From Microbacterium proteolyticum (GTDB lineage: Bacteria > Actinomycetota > Actinomycetes > Actinomycetales > Microbacteriaceae): 64,000 nucleotides of DNA. Shown here piece after piece: positions 53,061-63,992 of this stretch. The notes under the pieces were generated by a model. The model made no database searches. It was not told the origin of the DNA and was given only the letters and a program-made list of their open reading frames with translations. Position numbers and translations under genes: made by a program. Position 1 is the first letter of the stretch, and each line of letters opens with the position of its first letter. The stretch covers positions 2,666,001-2,730,000 of the forward strand of contig NZ_CP121274.1 in the NCBI RefSeq assembly GCF_029639405.1, written 5' to 3'.

Positions 53061-55541
53061 ACCGACCCCGAGCTTCCGGTAGACGCGCGTCAGACGCAGC
53101 TCGACCGACCGCAGGGAGATGAACAGCGTCGCGGCGATCTCGCGATTGCGCAGACCCCGCTGGACCAGGGCGACGACCTCCTGCTCCTCGGGCGAGAGCA
53201 CGGTGTCGGCGCGAGCGTCGTAGCCGACTCTGCGGAGGACGCGGTACTCATCCGCCGGAACGCACCGCTCGCGAGCCGCGCGCAGGCGCGCGTACTCGTG
53301 GGGCGAGTCGTCCGTGCGATAGAGGGCCTGCGCCTCGTCGAAGGCGAGTCGGCCCTCTCGACCCGACCGGCACACGGCGCGGGACCGGGCCACCGCCAGC
53401 GTCGTCCACCGGCGGGGACGCGCCGCGAGCGCGACCTCCAGACGCGCCGTCTCAGAACGGGCCTCGACGACCCGATCGCTCAGCCACAGCGCCTCGATCA
53501 GGTCGGCGTCGGTCCGCATCAGCGCCGGGTCGTTCCCCGGTCCGGCGGCCCGCGCGGCCTGCAGGCTGCCAACCGCGTCGTCGAAACGTCGCTCCGTCAG
53601 AGCGAGACCTCCCTCGATCGCCGCGAAGAAGGGCAGGAGCGTCGGCGTTCCCTCTCTCCGGCACAGTTCCCTGCCGCGGCGCACGAGGTCGTGGGTCGTC
53701 GGATCGGACGGGTCGATGGCGGCGGCCTGAGCCAGCAGCAGTGTGCGGGCGGCATCCGGTCCGCGTCCGGGGAGCCATTCGTGTCGCCACGCCGCCACGG
53801 CGTGCCGGGCCGCGAGGGGATCGCCTCCCCGTACCTCGGCGGCGACGACGATGCGCAGGAGACGCTCCCGCCACATCGGGGCAGGGCGCGGCATGCTGCT
53901 GAGCAGTGTCTCCGTGACGCGCCGGACCTCCGCGTACCGTTCGTCCAGGAGCAGCACGGTCACCGCGAGGCTGGCAAGTTCGATCGGAGCGTCCGGGCTG
54001 AGCCCGACCTCGAGGTCGACGGTGTCCGGGAGATCGTCGGGAACCTCCATCCCCATTCCCCGCAGGATCGCGGCCAGCAGCAGTGTCTCCTCAGACACGG
54101 CCCCGCGCTCGACGACCGCGGAGACCCGCGCGACCGCCTGCTCCAGCTCCCCGCGGGAGAGGTGCAGACGTGCGCTCTCGCACAGGAGGCGCTCGGTGGA
54201 GACGGCGTCGTCCTCCCATTCGACGGATTCGGGGAGGGCGTCGCGCACGACGTGATCGACGCGGGCGCCGGCACGCAGAGCCGCGATCGTCGCCCGCACG
54301 CGGACATCCGCCGCGGCCGTGTCGAGTGCGCGATCGAGATAGTGCTGTCCGAGCAGGTCGTGTCCGCCGAGGACGAGGGCGTCGCCCAGCTCGACGAGTC
54401 CGCGATCCCGCTGGATCGGGTCCAGCTCACCCCCCAGGGCGCGCTCGGCGAACTCGATCGCGGCGAACGTGTCACCCCCGCGGGACAGTTCGACGGCCGC
54501 GGCGAGGAGCGGGAGCCGGTCGCCCGTGGGGTCGAGGAAGCTGGCGTGCCACAGATACGTCGCCGGGTCCTGCCGCCGGTGGTCGCTCGCCGACCGGGCG
54601 TGCAGCCGGCGACGCTCGGCGGGGGACAGCGCCGCGTGATGGCGGAGGCGCAGGGCCGGGTCGGAGACGCGCGCGCGGTCGCCGTGCACGCTCACGAGAC
54701 CGCGGTCGATCAGCTCGTCCAGCTCGATGCCGATCTCGGCGGCCGCCGATCGAAGGTGCTCGTAGTCGTAGAGGGGCCCCATCGAGAGCAGGTCGAGGAC
54801 GGCCGACACCCGGGGATCCTCGGAGCACCGCGGCATGCTGCGCTGGCGCCGGACCGAGGGACGGACGACGCGCAGAGGCAGCGGCAGCGCGTCGTCGCCG
54901 GCCGCCTCGCCGGGAGTCAGCCGGACACGCGCGATCAGCCCGGGGTCACCGCCCGTCGATGCGGCCACGATGTGCGTCACCGCCGGGCTGGTGCCCGCGC
55001 CGATCGTCGCGCGAGCGAGCTCGACCGACTCGTCGAAGGAGAGCCGTTCGATGTGGATGTGGGTCACCCCGGCGAAATCGTGGCGCCCCTCCGGCGTGCG
55101 CACGGTCGCGATCACGCTGACCCCGGTACCTCGGAGCCGAGCGCACACGAACGCCAGGATGCTGAGGCTCGCGCCGTCCATCTCGTCCAAGTCGTCGATG
55201 ACCAGTACGCGGGGCTCGTCCTGAACGAGGTGGAGAGTGCGGCTGATCTCCTCCGCCAGCAGGTGTTCCGGCCAATCGCGTCCCCGGGACAGAACCGCGT
55301 CGAGGGCGCTGCTCCGCGACCCCGTCAGCCCGGCGGCGAAGGCGGAGACACCCGACAGGGGCCACATCCGTTCGCTCGGACTCACCGCGACGACCGCGGT
55401 GTCGTGTCGTCGGGCGATCTCCCTGACGAGGGCCGTCTTGCCCACCCCGGTGTCGCCGACGAACACGCACGCGGCCCCCTCCCGCATGCCGATCATCGCC
55501 TCGGCGACCTGGATTTCCCGTTCGCGCCCAAAAAACTGCAT
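53013..55541 (-). CDS. LuxR-family ATPase regulator (LAL/MalT type)
   Basis: An 842-residue protein. It starts MQFFGRERE at the STAND-type ATPase module: P-loop GDTGVGKT (29-36) and Walker B VLVIDDLDEMD near 119-129. A long helical, TPR-like middle (about 300-760) follows, then the LuxR helix-turn-helix SPEEQEVVALVQRGLRNREIAATLF (about 779-803 onward). Such proteins are signal-driven activators. It ends 48 bases inside the 3' end of the convergent glycosyltransferase gene, and its likely target is that locus, though this is inference. ATG 55539-55541 begins exactly at the domain; a fair promoter lies about 80 bases upstream. Confidence 0.85.
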   Translation of the reverse strand: MQFFGREREIQVAEAMIGMREGAACVFVGDTGVGKTALVREIARRHDTAVVAVSPSERMWPLSGVSAFAAGLTGSRSSALDAVLSRGRDWPEHLLAEEISRTLHLVQDEPRVLVIDDLDEMDGASLSILAFVCARLRGTGVSVIATVRTPEGRHDFAGVTHIHIERLSFDESVELARATIGAGTSPAVTHIVAASTGGDPGLIARVRLTPGEAAGDDALPLPLRVVRPSVRRQRSMPRCSEDPRVSAVLDLLSMGPLYDYEHLRSAAAEIGIELDELIDRGLVSVHGDRARVSDPALRLRHHAALSPAERRRLHARSASDHRRQDPATYLWHASFLDPTGDRLPLLAAAVELSRGGDTFAAIEFAERALGGELDPIQRDRGLVELGDALVLGGHDLLGQHYLDRALDTAAADVRVRATIAALRAGARVDHVVRDALPESVEWEDDAVSTERLLCESARLHLSRGELEQAVARVSAVVERGAVSEETLLLAAILRGMGMEVPDDLPDTVDLEVGLSPDAPIELASLAVTVLLLDERYAEVRRVTETLLSSMPRPAPMWRERLLRIVVAAEVRGGDPLAARHAVAAWRHEWLPGRGPDAARTLLLAQAAAIDPSDPTTHDLVRRGRELCRREGTPTLLPFFAAIEGGLALTERRFDDAVGSLQAARAAGPGNDPALMRTDADLIEALWLSDRVVEARSETARLEVALAARPRRWTTLAVARSRAVCRSGREGRLAFDEAQALYRTDDSPHEYARLRAARERCVPADEYRVLRRVGYDARADTVLSPEEQEVVALVQRGLRNREIAATLFISLRSVELRLTRVYRKLGVGSRAQLVAHLHGEASA

Positions 55542-55618
55542 CCGAACGCTCCCAACTGCGTCGGTGGACGACGCGGCGGGCGATTCGCCGCATCCGTCCT
55601 GGATGCCCCCAGGCCGCC

Positions 55619-55648
55619 ACTGTAAGCAACGGTGCCGGACGAAGACAA
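55619..55648 (-). promoter_or_regulatory. Promoter of the LuxR-type regulator
   Basis: On the minus strand TTGTCT (55643-55648) and TACAGT (55619-55624) are separated by 18 bases, about 78 bases before the start codon. Confidence 0.4.
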
Positions 55649-55673
55649 GAGGAGATTTTCCCCGTTGACGGCG

Positions 55674-55706
55674 GAGGGGGCCGCGTGCATCGCACGTGGC
55701 CCCCTC
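55674..55706 (-). terminator. Terminator of the pentose-phosphate operon
   Basis: A 15-bp stem, GAGGGGGCCGCGTGC with a partner that has one G-T pair, and loop ATC, 24 bases after the pgl stop on the minus strand. Confidence 0.65.
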
Positions 55707-55729
55707 GGATTCCCGACAGAAATCCGGTG

Positions 55730-56521
55730 TCAGTACTCGCGATCGATGAGCTGCGGCGGGACCTGGTCGGCCGCGGCCTCGTCGACGAAGAACGCCGTAC
55801 GACGGCGGCCCTTGGCCCCGGCAGCGGGGACGCTCTGATAACTCGCACCGGCGAGCGCGAGGCCGAGCGCTGCAGCTTTGTCCGCGCCGGCGATGACCAT
55901 CCACACGCGCTTGGACGAGTTGATGACCGGACGCGTGAGCGAGATGCGCTCGGGCGGCGGCTTCGGGGAGTCGCGCACCGGTACGGTCGCCCGGTCGGTC
56001 ACCGAGATCTCGGGCCGGTCGGGGAAGAGCGACGCGATGTGCGCATCCGGACCGACACCGAGGAAGCAGATGTCGAACGACGGCCACGGGCCGGTCTCAC
56101 TGCGATCCGACGGAGCGAACTGCGCCAGCTCATCGGCGTACGCGATGGCCGCGGAGTCGAGGTCGAGACCGTCGTCGGTCGAAGCGACCGTGTGGATGTT
56201 CTCGGCGGGGACGGCCAGAGCGTCCAACAAAGCGGCACGCGCCTGCCGGTCGTTCCGGTCGCCCGAGTCACGGCCCACGAACCGTTCGTCCCCGAACCAG
56301 AAGTGCACGAGCGACCAGTCGATGTCCGCAACGCGCGGATCGAGCGCGGCGGCGCGCAGCACGGCGCCGCCCATCGTTCCGCCCGTCAGGCAGATGTGCA
56401 TGCGCTTGCCCTCGGCCACGCGCTTGACGACCCGGTTGACGAAACGCGTCGCGACGTAGTCGGCGAGGGTCGCGGCATCCTTCTTGATGATGACCTGCTT
56501 GGCCGCACCGTTCTCGGTCAT
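55730..56521 (-). CDS. pgl: 6-phosphogluconolactonase
   Basis: A 263-residue enzyme hydrolysing 6-phosphogluconolactone. The family segments LTGGTMGGAVLR near 45, VHFWFGDERFV near 72 and CFLGVGPDAHIASLFP near 148 are clear. ATG 56519-56521 overlaps the opcA stop (ATGA). It is the last gene of the operon, followed by a terminator. Confidence 0.95.
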   Translation of the reverse strand: MTENGAAKQVIIKKDAATLADYVATRFVNRVVKRVAEGKRMHICLTGGTMGGAVLRAAALDPRVADIDWSLVHFWFGDERFVGRDSGDRNDRQARAALLDALAVPAENIHTVASTDDGLDLDSAAIAYADELAQFAPSDRSETGPWPSFDICFLGVGPDAHIASLFPDRPEISVTDRATVPVRDSPKPPPERISLTRPVINSSKRVWMVIAGADKAAALGLALAGASYQSVPAAGAKGRRRTAFFVDEAAADQVPPQLIDREY

Positions 56522-57465
56522 CGGGTGCTCAGCTCGTCGAGCGTGCCGAGCAACTCGGTGCACTGGGTGAGGACGCGGCCGTAGAGCACATCGGGGTCGA
56601 GGCGACGCAGCTCCTCGGCCAGGCACTCGCGCAGCGTACGGCGCGGGAAGTCGAGTTCGTGCGTCGGCTGCCCCGGCTGGGTGAGCACGGCCACGCCCGG
56701 GACCGGGCGCTCCAGCAGCGTGTCGCCGCTCTCGCGGGTCAGGCGCACCGACTTGATGCCGCCGGCCCACTGCTCCTCCGGCAGGTACGTGTACGCGACC
56801 GGGGCCTCGAGCTTGAGACCCAGCCACGCCGCGAGGAGAGCGGTGGAGGGGGAGTCGCTCGAACCCGCGACCTCGATGGAGGTCACCGGCTCGTACGGCG
56901 GCTGATCGAGCACGGCCGCGAGCTGCTCGCGCCACCGTGTGACGCGGGTCCACGCGAAGTCCGTGTCGCCGGGCGCGTAGTGCTCGCCGAGGTGGGCGAC
57001 CCACGACGTCGGGTCGGCCTGCGACGACGCGTCGGTGATGCGGCGCTGTGCGATCCGGCCGATCGCGGAAAGTGCGGGATCCTCCGGCGCCTCGGCGGGC
57101 CACCAGGCCACGACGGGGGCGTCGGGCAGCAGAAGACCCGTCACGAGACTCTCGGCGTTGGACCCGGCTGCTCCGTGTGCCCGCAGCACCACGACCTCGC
57201 TCGCGCCGGCGTCGCCGCCCACGCGGATCTGGGCGTCGAGGCGCGGCTCTTCGCCCTCGTCGCCGAACAGCACCGCGATCACACGCATCGGGTGCTCGCG
57301 CGAGGCGTCGTTCGCGGCCTCGATGACCTCTTCCTCGGCACCGTGACGGGTCACGATGATGAGGGTCAGTACGCGACCGAGGGCGACGGCGCCGCCCTCT
57401 TCGCGAACGCTGACGAGCTTCTTCGAGATCGCGCTGACGGTGGTGTCGGGCAGATCGATGATCAC
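56518..57465 (-). CDS. opcA: Glucose-6-phosphate dehydrogenase assembly protein OpcA
   Basis: A 315-residue protein starting MIIDLPDTTVSAISKKL, with LTLIIVTRHGAEEEV near 33 and LLLPDAPVVAWWP near 108, as in actinobacterial and cyanobacterial OpcA. It is needed for full activity of Zwf. GTG 57463-57465 overlaps the zwf stop (GTGA), fixing this start over a longer frame. Confidence 0.92.
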   Translation of the reverse strand: MIIDLPDTTVSAISKKLVSVREEGGAVALGRVLTLIIVTRHGAEEEVIEAANDASREHPMRVIAVLFGDEGEEPRLDAQIRVGGDAGASEVVVLRAHGAAGSNAESLVTGLLLPDAPVVAWWPAEAPEDPALSAIGRIAQRRITDASSQADPTSWVAHLGEHYAPGDTDFAWTRVTRWREQLAAVLDQPPYEPVTSIEVAGSSDSPSTALLAAWLGLKLEAPVAYTYLPEEQWAGGIKSVRLTRESGDTLLERPVPGVAVLTQPGQPTHELDFPRRTLRECLAEELRRLDPDVLYGRVLTQCTELLGTLDELSTR

Positions 57466-59012
57466 GGGCGCCTCCACGTGCGGCCATCGCGGGCGAGGAG
57501 TTCGTCGGCGGATGCCGGCCCCCACGACCCGGGTGAATACTGTTCGAGCGGGCCACCCTGAGCCGCCCAGAACTCCTCGATCGGGTCGAGGATCTTCCAG
57601 CTGAGCTCGACCTCTTCGTGGCGCGGGAAGAGCGGCGGGTCTCCCAGCAGCACGTCGAGGATGAGCCGTTCGTAGGCCTCGGGGCTGGCCTCGGTGAAGG
57701 CGTGGCCGTAACCGAAGTCCATCGTCACGTCGCGCACCTGGGTGCCGTCGCCCGGGACCTTCGAACCGAAGCGGATGGTGACGCCCTCATCGGGCTGCAC
57801 GCGGATGACGAGCGCGTTCTGCCCCAGTTCCTGGGTCTGGCTGCGCGAGAACAGCTGCTGCGGCGCACGTTTGAACACCACGGCGACCTCGGTGACACGG
57901 CGTCCGAGCCGCTTGCCGCTGCGCACGTAGAACGGCACTCCGGACCAGCGGCGCGTGTTGATCTCGAGCTTGATCGCGGCGTAGGTCTCGGTGACCGACT
58001 CCGGGTTCATGCCGTCTTCCTCGAGGAAGCCGAGCACCTTCTCGCCGCCCTGCCATCCGCCGGCGTACTGCCCGCGGGCGGTCGCCTCGGCGAGGTTCTC
58101 CGGCAGGCGGACGGCCGCGAGCACCTTCTCCTTCTCGGCGCGCAGGTCGGCGGCGTTGAAGCTGATCGGCTCCTCCATCGCCGTGAGGGCGAGGAGTTGC
58201 AGCAGGTGGTTCTGGATGACGTCGCGAGCCGCGCCGATCCCGTCGTAGTAGCCCGCGCGACCGCCGACGCCGATGTCCTCGGCCATCGTGATCTGCACGT
58301 GGTCGACGTAGTTGCGGTTCCAGATCGGCTCGTACAGCTCGTTGGCGAAACGCAGCGCCAGGATGTTCTGCACGGTCTCTTTGCCGAGGTAGTGGTCGAT
58401 CCGGAAGATCGAGTCGGCGGGGAACGCGCTCTCGACGACCTCGTTCAGCTCGCGCGCGGAGGCGAGGTCGTGACCGAAGGGCTTCTCGATCACCACACGG
58501 CGCCAGCCGGCCGGCTTCTGGTCGCCCTCGCCGACGAGCCCGGACGCCTTGAGCTGCGTCGTGACCAAGGGGAAGGCCTTCGGCGGGATGGAGAGGTAGT
58601 ACGCGTGGTTGCCCATCGTGCCGCGCTCGACGTCGAGCTTGTCGACGGTCTCACGCAGACGACGGAACGCCTCGGGATCGTCGAACTCGCCCTGGACGAA
58701 GCGGATTCCTTCGAGCAGCTCCTGCCACGTCTCCTCGCGGAACTCGGTGCGGGCGTACTGCTTGACCGACTCGTGCACGACCTTCGCGAAGTCCTGGTCC
58801 TCCCAGTCGCGACGGGCGAAGCCGACCAGCGCGAATCCGGGGGGCAGGAGGCCGCGGTTGGCGAGGTCGTAGACGGCCGGCATGAGCTTCTTGCGCGACA
58901 GGTCTCCTGTCACGCCGAAGATCACCAGCGCGCTGGGACCCGCGATGCGGTTGAGCCGACGATCCTCGGGATCGCGGAGGGGATTGTGACCGGGTGTGAT
59001 CTCTACGACCAT
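57462..59012 (-). CDS. zwf: Glucose-6-phosphate dehydrogenase
   Basis: A 516-residue enzyme, first step of the oxidative pentose-phosphate pathway. IFGVTGDLSRKKLMPA near 31 (NADP loop) and RIDHYLGKETVQN near 208 (active site His-Lys) are intact. It starts four bases after the isomerase gene stop. Confidence 0.98.
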   Translation of the reverse strand: MVVEITPGHNPLRDPEDRRLNRIAGPSALVIFGVTGDLSRKKLMPAVYDLANRGLLPPGFALVGFARRDWEDQDFAKVVHESVKQYARTEFREETWQELLEGIRFVQGEFDDPEAFRRLRETVDKLDVERGTMGNHAYYLSIPPKAFPLVTTQLKASGLVGEGDQKPAGWRRVVIEKPFGHDLASARELNEVVESAFPADSIFRIDHYLGKETVQNILALRFANELYEPIWNRNYVDHVQITMAEDIGVGGRAGYYDGIGAARDVIQNHLLQLLALTAMEEPISFNAADLRAEKEKVLAAVRLPENLAEATARGQYAGGWQGGEKVLGFLEEDGMNPESVTETYAAIKLEINTRRWSGVPFYVRSGKRLGRRVTEVAVVFKRAPQQLFSRSQTQELGQNALVIRVQPDEGVTIRFGSKVPGDGTQVRDVTMDFGYGHAFTEASPEAYERLILDVLLGDPPLFPRHEEVELSWKILDPIEEFWAAQGGPLEQYSPGSWGPASADELLARDGRTWRRP

Positions 59013-59016
59013 GCTT

Positions 59017-60642
59017 CTACTGCGCCGCCTCGAAGAGTGAGAGCACCTCGACCTGCGGGTCGGTGAGCGTGAGCGTGACGACGGGGCGGCCGTGGCCCTC
59101 CGCCAGCACGCTCGCGTCGCCCGCGGCCTGTGCGTTGATGAGCTGACCGAACGTGAACGGGCGACCGGGGATCTCGAGGTCGACGTCGGTGCGTTCGGTG
59201 ATCTGGAGGAAGACGCCGGTGGCGGGTCCGCCCTTGTGGTACTGGCCCGTGGAGTGGAGGAACCGGGGTCCCCATCCGAACGTCGTCGGGCGACCGGAAT
59301 CCGCTGCCACCAGTTCGCGGAGCCCCGCGAGCTGCGGCAGATCGAGCCGGTTCACGTAGGCCTGGATGCTCACGTAACCGTCGGCCGGCACGGACGCCCA
59401 CAGGGCGTCCAGGACGCTCGCCAGGGTGCCACCGGATGCCAGGGCGGGGTCCGACACGCGAACCTCGACGCCGTCGAACACGAGCGCCGGGGCGGTCTCC
59501 TCCGGGCGCGCGTCGAGCAGGCCGCGGGCGGCGACCTTCGCCGACTCCACGTCGGGCTGATCGAACGGGTCGATGCCGAGCAGCCGTCCGGCGATGGCGG
59601 TGGCGTACTCCCACACGATGAACTGCGCACCGAGGGAGCCGCTCACCAGGACCTCGCCCTCGTGACGCTCGAACAGGTGGAACGCGTCGGCGTGGTCGAC
59701 GAACCTCACGACCTGCAGGTCGGCCGGGCGGGACTCCAGTTCGGGCGAGACGGGCAGCAGGACGACGGGGAGGATGCCCGTGCCGTCCTTGCCGGTCGAC
59801 TCGGCGACGAGCTGCTCGATCCAGTCCGGGAGGCCCGGGAGATGGCTGCCGTCGGTGACGAGGCCGAGCTTGTCGCGGCGCCGCGCGCCGCCGCCCGCGA
59901 TCGCCGCCGCCAGGACCAGGGCCGGATTCTCGGGGGAGTCGATCGCGACTTCGAGGAGGGTGGCATCCGCTTCGTCGAGCAGGTCGTCGATGTCGACGCC
60001 GGCGAGGCCCGCCGGTACGAGGCCGAAGGCGGTGAGCGCCGAATAACGGCCGCCGACGGTGGGGTCGGCGGTGAACACCCGGTAGCCGTCGGCGCGCGCC
60101 GCCTGATCGAGCGGCGAGCCGGGGTCGGTGACGACGACGATGCGATCGGCCGGGTCGATGCCCAGGTCGCGGAAGGCGGCCTCGAACGCGCGCTTGGCCG
60201 AGTCGGTCTCGATGGTCGAACCGGACTTGCTGGAGACGACCAGGACGGTCTCGCGCAGGCCACCGGCTTCGGCGTCGCCGTCGATCGCCGCGAGCACCTG
60301 CCCGGGGGCGGTGGAGTCCAGGATCACCAGCGGCACGCCCGCGGAACGGGCGATCACCTCGGGTGCGAGGGAGGATCCCCCCATTCCGGCCAGGACGACG
60401 CGGGTCACGCCCTGCGCGACGAGCTCGTCGCGCAGGGCGGTGATCTCGGGCACGAGCGGGCGCGAGACGGAGACCGCCTGCACCCACCCGAGCCGACGGG
60501 ATGCCTCTTCCTCGGCCGCGGGACCCCACAGCGTGGGGTCGCCCGCCGTGATGCCGGACGCGACCAGGGAGCCGACCAGATCGGGCAGCTCCGAGTCGAC
60601 GACCGACTTCACCTGGCCGGTGACCTTGACGGCGAAGGTCAC
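59017..60642 (-). CDS. Second glucose-6-phosphate isomerase (transaldolase-linked type)
   Basis: A 541-residue protein with two SIS-like sugar-isomerase halves. [13 protein letters not shown] near 84, [12 protein letters not shown] near 131 and [10 protein letters not shown] near 421 correspond to the PGI domain found fused to transaldolase in some bacteria; here it is a separate gene directly after tal (GTGA overlap at 60639-60642). It differs strongly from the classical Pgi at 497-2176. It should isomerise glucose-6-phosphate for the adjacent Zwf. Confidence 0.85.
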   Translation of the reverse strand: MTFAVKVTGQVKSVVDSELPDLVGSLVASGITAGDPTLWGPAAEEEASRRLGWVQAVSVSRPLVPEITALRDELVAQGVTRVVLAGMGGSSLAPEVIARSAGVPLVILDSTAPGQVLAAIDGDAEAGGLRETVLVVSSKSGSTIETDSAKRAFEAAFRDLGIDPADRIVVVTDPGSPLDQAARADGYRVFTADPTVGGRYSALTAFGLVPAGLAGVDIDDLLDEADATLLEVAIDSPENPALVLAAAIAGGGARRRDKLGLVTDGSHLPGLPDWIEQLVAESTGKDGTGILPVVLLPVSPELESRPADLQVVRFVDHADAFHLFERHEGEVLVSGSLGAQFIVWEYATAIAGRLLGIDPFDQPDVESAKVAARGLLDARPEETAPALVFDGVEVRVSDPALASGGTLASVLDALWASVPADGYVSIQAYVNRLDLPQLAGLRELVAADSGRPTTFGWGPRFLHSTGQYHKGGPATGVFLQITERTDVDLEIPGRPFTFGQLINAQAAGDASVLAEGHGRPVVTLTLTDPQVEVLSLFEAAQ

Positions 60643-61760
60643 TTCGCGGCCTGGGCGCTTCCGGCCTCGAGCGCCGTGGCGACGGTGTCCTGCAGCTCGT
60701 GCCACGAGGCGATGAACTTCTCCACGCCTTCGTCCTCGAGCACCTGGGTCGCGTCGGCGAAGTCGACGCCCGCGGCGGCGAGCTGGTCGAAGACCTCGTG
60801 CGCCTCGGCGTAGGCGCCGGTGATGGTGTCACCGGTGATCACGCCGTGGTCGAAGGTCGCCTCGAGCGTCTTCTCGGGCATGGTGTTGACCGTGCCGGGA
60901 GCGACGAGCTCGGTGACGTAGAGCGTGTCCGGCAGGGCCGGGTCCTTCACGCCCGTGGAGGCCCACAGGGGGCGCTGGACGGTGGCGCCGGCGGCGAGCA
61001 GTTCCTTCGCGCGGTCCTCGGCGAACTTCTGCTCGTAGAGCTCGTACGCCAGACGCGCGTTGGCGAGGCCCGCCTTGCCCTTGAGTGCGGCCGCCTCGTC
61101 GGTGCCGATCGCGGCGAGGCGCTTGTCGACCTCGGTGTCCACGCGCGAGACGAAGAAGGACGCGACCGACTGGAGGGTCGAGATGTCGTGCCCGGCCGCG
61201 TGGGCCTTCTCGACGCCCGCGAGGTAGGCGTCGATGACCTCGGCGTAGCGCTCGAGGCTGAAGATCAGCGTCACGTTGACGGAGATGCCGGCGCCGATGA
61301 CCTCGGTGATCGCGGGGAGCCCGGCCTTGGTGGCGGGGATCTTGATCAGCACGTTCGGGCGGTCGACGCGCGCGGACAGATCCTTCGCCTGCGCGACGGT
61401 GGCCTCGGTGTCGTGCGCGAGGTCGGGGGAGACCTCGATCGACACGCGGCCGTCGACGCCCCCGGTGGCCTCGAACACGGGCAAGAAGATGTCGCAGGCG
61501 TCGCGCACGTCGTCGGTGGTGATCGAGAAGATCGCCTCGTCGACGCCGGCGCCCTGGGCGGCGAGCTCGCGAACCTGGCCCTCGTACGCCTCGCCCTTGG
61601 ACAGGGCGCCGGCGAAGATCGTCGGGTTCGTGGTGACGCCCGAGACGTTGCGCTTCTCGATGAGTTCGGCGAGGTTGCCGGACTGGATGCGCTGACGGGA
61701 CAGGTCGTCGAGCCAGATGCTGACGCCCGCGGCGGAAAGCTGTTCGGTGGGAGTGCTCAT
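60639..61760 (-). CDS. tal: Transaldolase
   Basis: A 373-residue enzyme. [15 protein letters not shown] near 14, [13 protein letters not shown] near 40 and [13 protein letters not shown] near 136 (Schiff-base Lys) are typical of the actinobacterial transaldolase. It moves dihydroxyacetone units between sugar phosphates. The gene lies 18 bases after tkt; AGGAGA precedes its ATG. Confidence 0.97.
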   Translation of the reverse strand: MSTPTEQLSAAGVSIWLDDLSRQRIQSGNLAELIEKRNVSGVTTNPTIFAGALSKGEAYEGQVRELAAQGAGVDEAIFSITTDDVRDACDIFLPVFEATGGVDGRVSIEVSPDLAHDTEATVAQAKDLSARVDRPNVLIKIPATKAGLPAITEVIGAGISVNVTLIFSLERYAEVIDAYLAGVEKAHAAGHDISTLQSVASFFVSRVDTEVDKRLAAIGTDEAAALKGKAGLANARLAYELYEQKFAEDRAKELLAAGATVQRPLWASTGVKDPALPDTLYVTELVAPGTVNTMPEKTLEATFDHGVITGDTITGAYAEAHEVFDQLAAAGVDFADATQVLEDEGVEKFIASWHELQDTVATALEAGSAQAAK

Positions 61761-61778
61761 GTCTGTTCTCCTGGTCTC

Positions 61779-63878
61779 TTACTTCGCGGCGGCGATCGAC
61801 TCGTGCGCGGCCGCGACGACGGCCTCGGCGGTGATCCCGAACTTCTGGAAGAGGGTCTTGTAGTCGGCGGAGGCGCCGAAGTGATCGATCGCGACGGAGC
61901 GGCCGGCGTCGCCGACGATGCCCGCCCACGTGAGGGCCGAACCGGCCTCGACGGACACGCGTGCCTTCACCGAGGAGGGCAGCACCGACTCGCGGTACGC
62001 CTCGTCCTGCTCGGCGAACCACTCGAGCGACGGTGCCGACACGACACGGGCGTGGATGCCTTCGGCGGCCAGCGTCTCGCGCGCCTGGACGGCCAGCTGC
62101 ACCTCGGAGCCCGTGGCGATGAGGAGGACGTCCGGCTCGCCGTTCGCGGCCTCGGCCAGCACGTAGGCGCCCTTGACGGCGTTCGCCGCGGAGGCGAACT
62201 CCTCGCCCGAGGCCTCGCCGGCGCCGCGCTCGAACACCGGGATGTTCTGACGCGTGAGGGCGATGCCCGCGGGACCCTCCGTGCGGCGCAGCATCTCGAG
62301 CCAGACCACCGAGGTCTCGTTGGCGTCCGCCGGTCGCACGACGGCGAAGTTCGGGATGGCGCGGAGCGTGGCGAGCTGCTCGATCGGCTGGTGCGTCGGG
62401 CCGTCCTCGCCCAGGGCGACGGAGTCGTGCGTCCAGACGAAGATCGTCGGGATGTTCATCAGGGCGGCCAGACGCACCGGCGGGCGCATGTAGTCGCTGA
62501 AGATGAGGAACGTGCCGCCGAACGGACGCGTCGGCCCGTGCAGCACGATGCCGTTGAGGATCGCGCCCATCGCGTGCTCGCGGATACCGAAGTGGAGCAC
62601 CCGGCCGTAGGGGTCGCCCGACCACTCGTGCGTGGACCACGACTCGGGGATGAAGGACTTGGCATCCTTGATCGTGGTCAGGTTCGACTCGGCCAGGTCG
62701 GCCGATCCGCCCCAGAGCTCGGGGAGTTCCGCGGCGAGCGCGTTGATGACGGTGCCCGAGGCGGCGCGGGTCGAGACGTCCTTGCCGGCTTCGAAGGCGG
62801 GGAGCGCGTCGGCGATGTCGGCGGGGAGCTCGCGGGCCTGCAGGCGGTCCCACAGCTGCTTGCGCTCGGGGTGGGCGGCGGCCCACGCGTCGAACTTCTC
62901 CTGCCACGCGGCCTTCTCGGCCTCGCCGCGCTTCACGAGCTCGCGGGTGTGGGCCAGGACGTCGTCGGCGACCGCGAAGTGCTGTTCGGGGTCGAAGCCC
63001 AGAACCTCCTTCGTGGCCTTGAGCTCGTCGGCGCCGAGGGCGGAGCCGTGGATCTTGCCGGAGTTCTGCTTGCCGGGGGAGGGCCAGCCGATGATCGTCT
63101 TGAGGATGATGAGCGAGGGCTTGCTCGTCTCGCCCTTGGCCGCCTCGATCGCGGAGTGGAGCTCGGCGACGTCCTCGACGTACTGGCCGGTCTTCTTCCA
63201 GTCGACGGTCTGGACGTGCCAGCCGTAGGCCTCGTAGCGCTTCTGCACGTCCTCCGTGAAGGCGACGTTGGTGTCGTCCTCGATCGAGATCTGGTTGGAG
63301 TCGTAGATCGCGATGAGGTTGCCGAGCTCCTGGTGGCCGGCGAGGGAGGAGGCCTCGCTGGTCACGCCCTCCTGCAGGTCGCCGTCGCCGGCGATGACGT
63401 ACACGTAGTGGTCGAAGGGGCTCTCGCCGGCGGGCGACTCGGGGTCGAACAGGCCGCGCTCGTAGCGCGCCGCGTAGGCGAAGCCGACCGAGGAGGCCAG
63501 GCCCTGACCGAGCGGACCCGTCGTGATCTCGACGCCGTCGGTGTGCCCGTACTCGGGGTGACCGGGGGTGAGCGAGCCCCACGTGCGGAGCGCCTCGAGG
63601 TCCTTCAGCTCGAGGCCGAAACCGCCGAGGTAGAGCTGGATGTACTGCGTGAGCGAGGAGTGCCCCACCGAGAGGATGAAGCGGTCGCGGCCGGGCCAGT
63701 GCGTGTCGGCCGGGTCGTGGCGCAGGACGCGCTGGTACAGCAGGTAAGCGGCCGGTGCGAGAGACATCGCGGTGCCGGGGTGCCCGTTCCCCACCTTCTC
63801 GACGGCGTCCGCCGCCAGAACGCGTGCGGTGTCCACCGCGCGCCGATCGATCTCATCCCATTCGAAGTCCGACAACAC
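61779..63878 (-). CDS. tkt: Transketolase
   Basis: A 699-residue thiamine-diphosphate enzyme. [16 protein letters not shown] near 31, [13 protein letters not shown] near 155 (TPP motif) and the pyrimidine-domain stretches GIREHAMG near 418 and [17 protein letters not shown] near 470 are present. I chose GTG 63876-63878 (MLSDFEWDE) because GAAAGG lies seven bases ahead; the longer ATG frame lacks a site. First gene of the pentose-phosphate operon. Confidence 0.97.
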   Translation of the reverse strand: MLSDFEWDEIDRRAVDTARVLAADAVEKVGNGHPGTAMSLAPAAYLLYQRVLRHDPADTHWPGRDRFILSVGHSSLTQYIQLYLGGFGLELKDLEALRTWGSLTPGHPEYGHTDGVEITTGPLGQGLASSVGFAYAARYERGLFDPESPAGESPFDHYVYVIAGDGDLQEGVTSEASSLAGHQELGNLIAIYDSNQISIEDDTNVAFTEDVQKRYEAYGWHVQTVDWKKTGQYVEDVAELHSAIEAAKGETSKPSLIILKTIIGWPSPGKQNSGKIHGSALGADELKATKEVLGFDPEQHFAVADDVLAHTRELVKRGEAEKAAWQEKFDAWAAAHPERKQLWDRLQARELPADIADALPAFEAGKDVSTRAASGTVINALAAELPELWGGSADLAESNLTTIKDAKSFIPESWSTHEWSGDPYGRVLHFGIREHAMGAILNGIVLHGPTRPFGGTFLIFSDYMRPPVRLAALMNIPTIFVWTHDSVALGEDGPTHQPIEQLATLRAIPNFAVVRPADANETSVVWLEMLRRTEGPAGIALTRQNIPVFERGAGEASGEEFASAANAVKGAYVLAEAANGEPDVLLIATGSEVQLAVQARETLAAEGIHARVVSAPSLEWFAEQDEAYRESVLPSSVKARVSVEAGSALTWAGIVGDAGRSVAIDHFGASADYKTLFQKFGITAEAVVAAAHESIAAAK

Positions 63879-63986
63879 GGTGCCTTTCTCGTCACTTTGC
63901 GCCCGGGTCACGATCCGACGCCGCACTCGACGCCGTAGGGGCGGGAGTGGGGTGGGGTGGTCGGCGCGGGGCGCGCGTTCATCGCC

Positions 63987-63992
63987 AGCATA
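63987..63992 (-). promoter_or_regulatory. tkt operon promoter -10 element
   Basis: TATGCT on the minus strand, about 110 bases before the tkt start. A -35 would be at or beyond the window edge. The intervening 5' leader is GC-rich with no recognised element. Confidence 0.4.
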
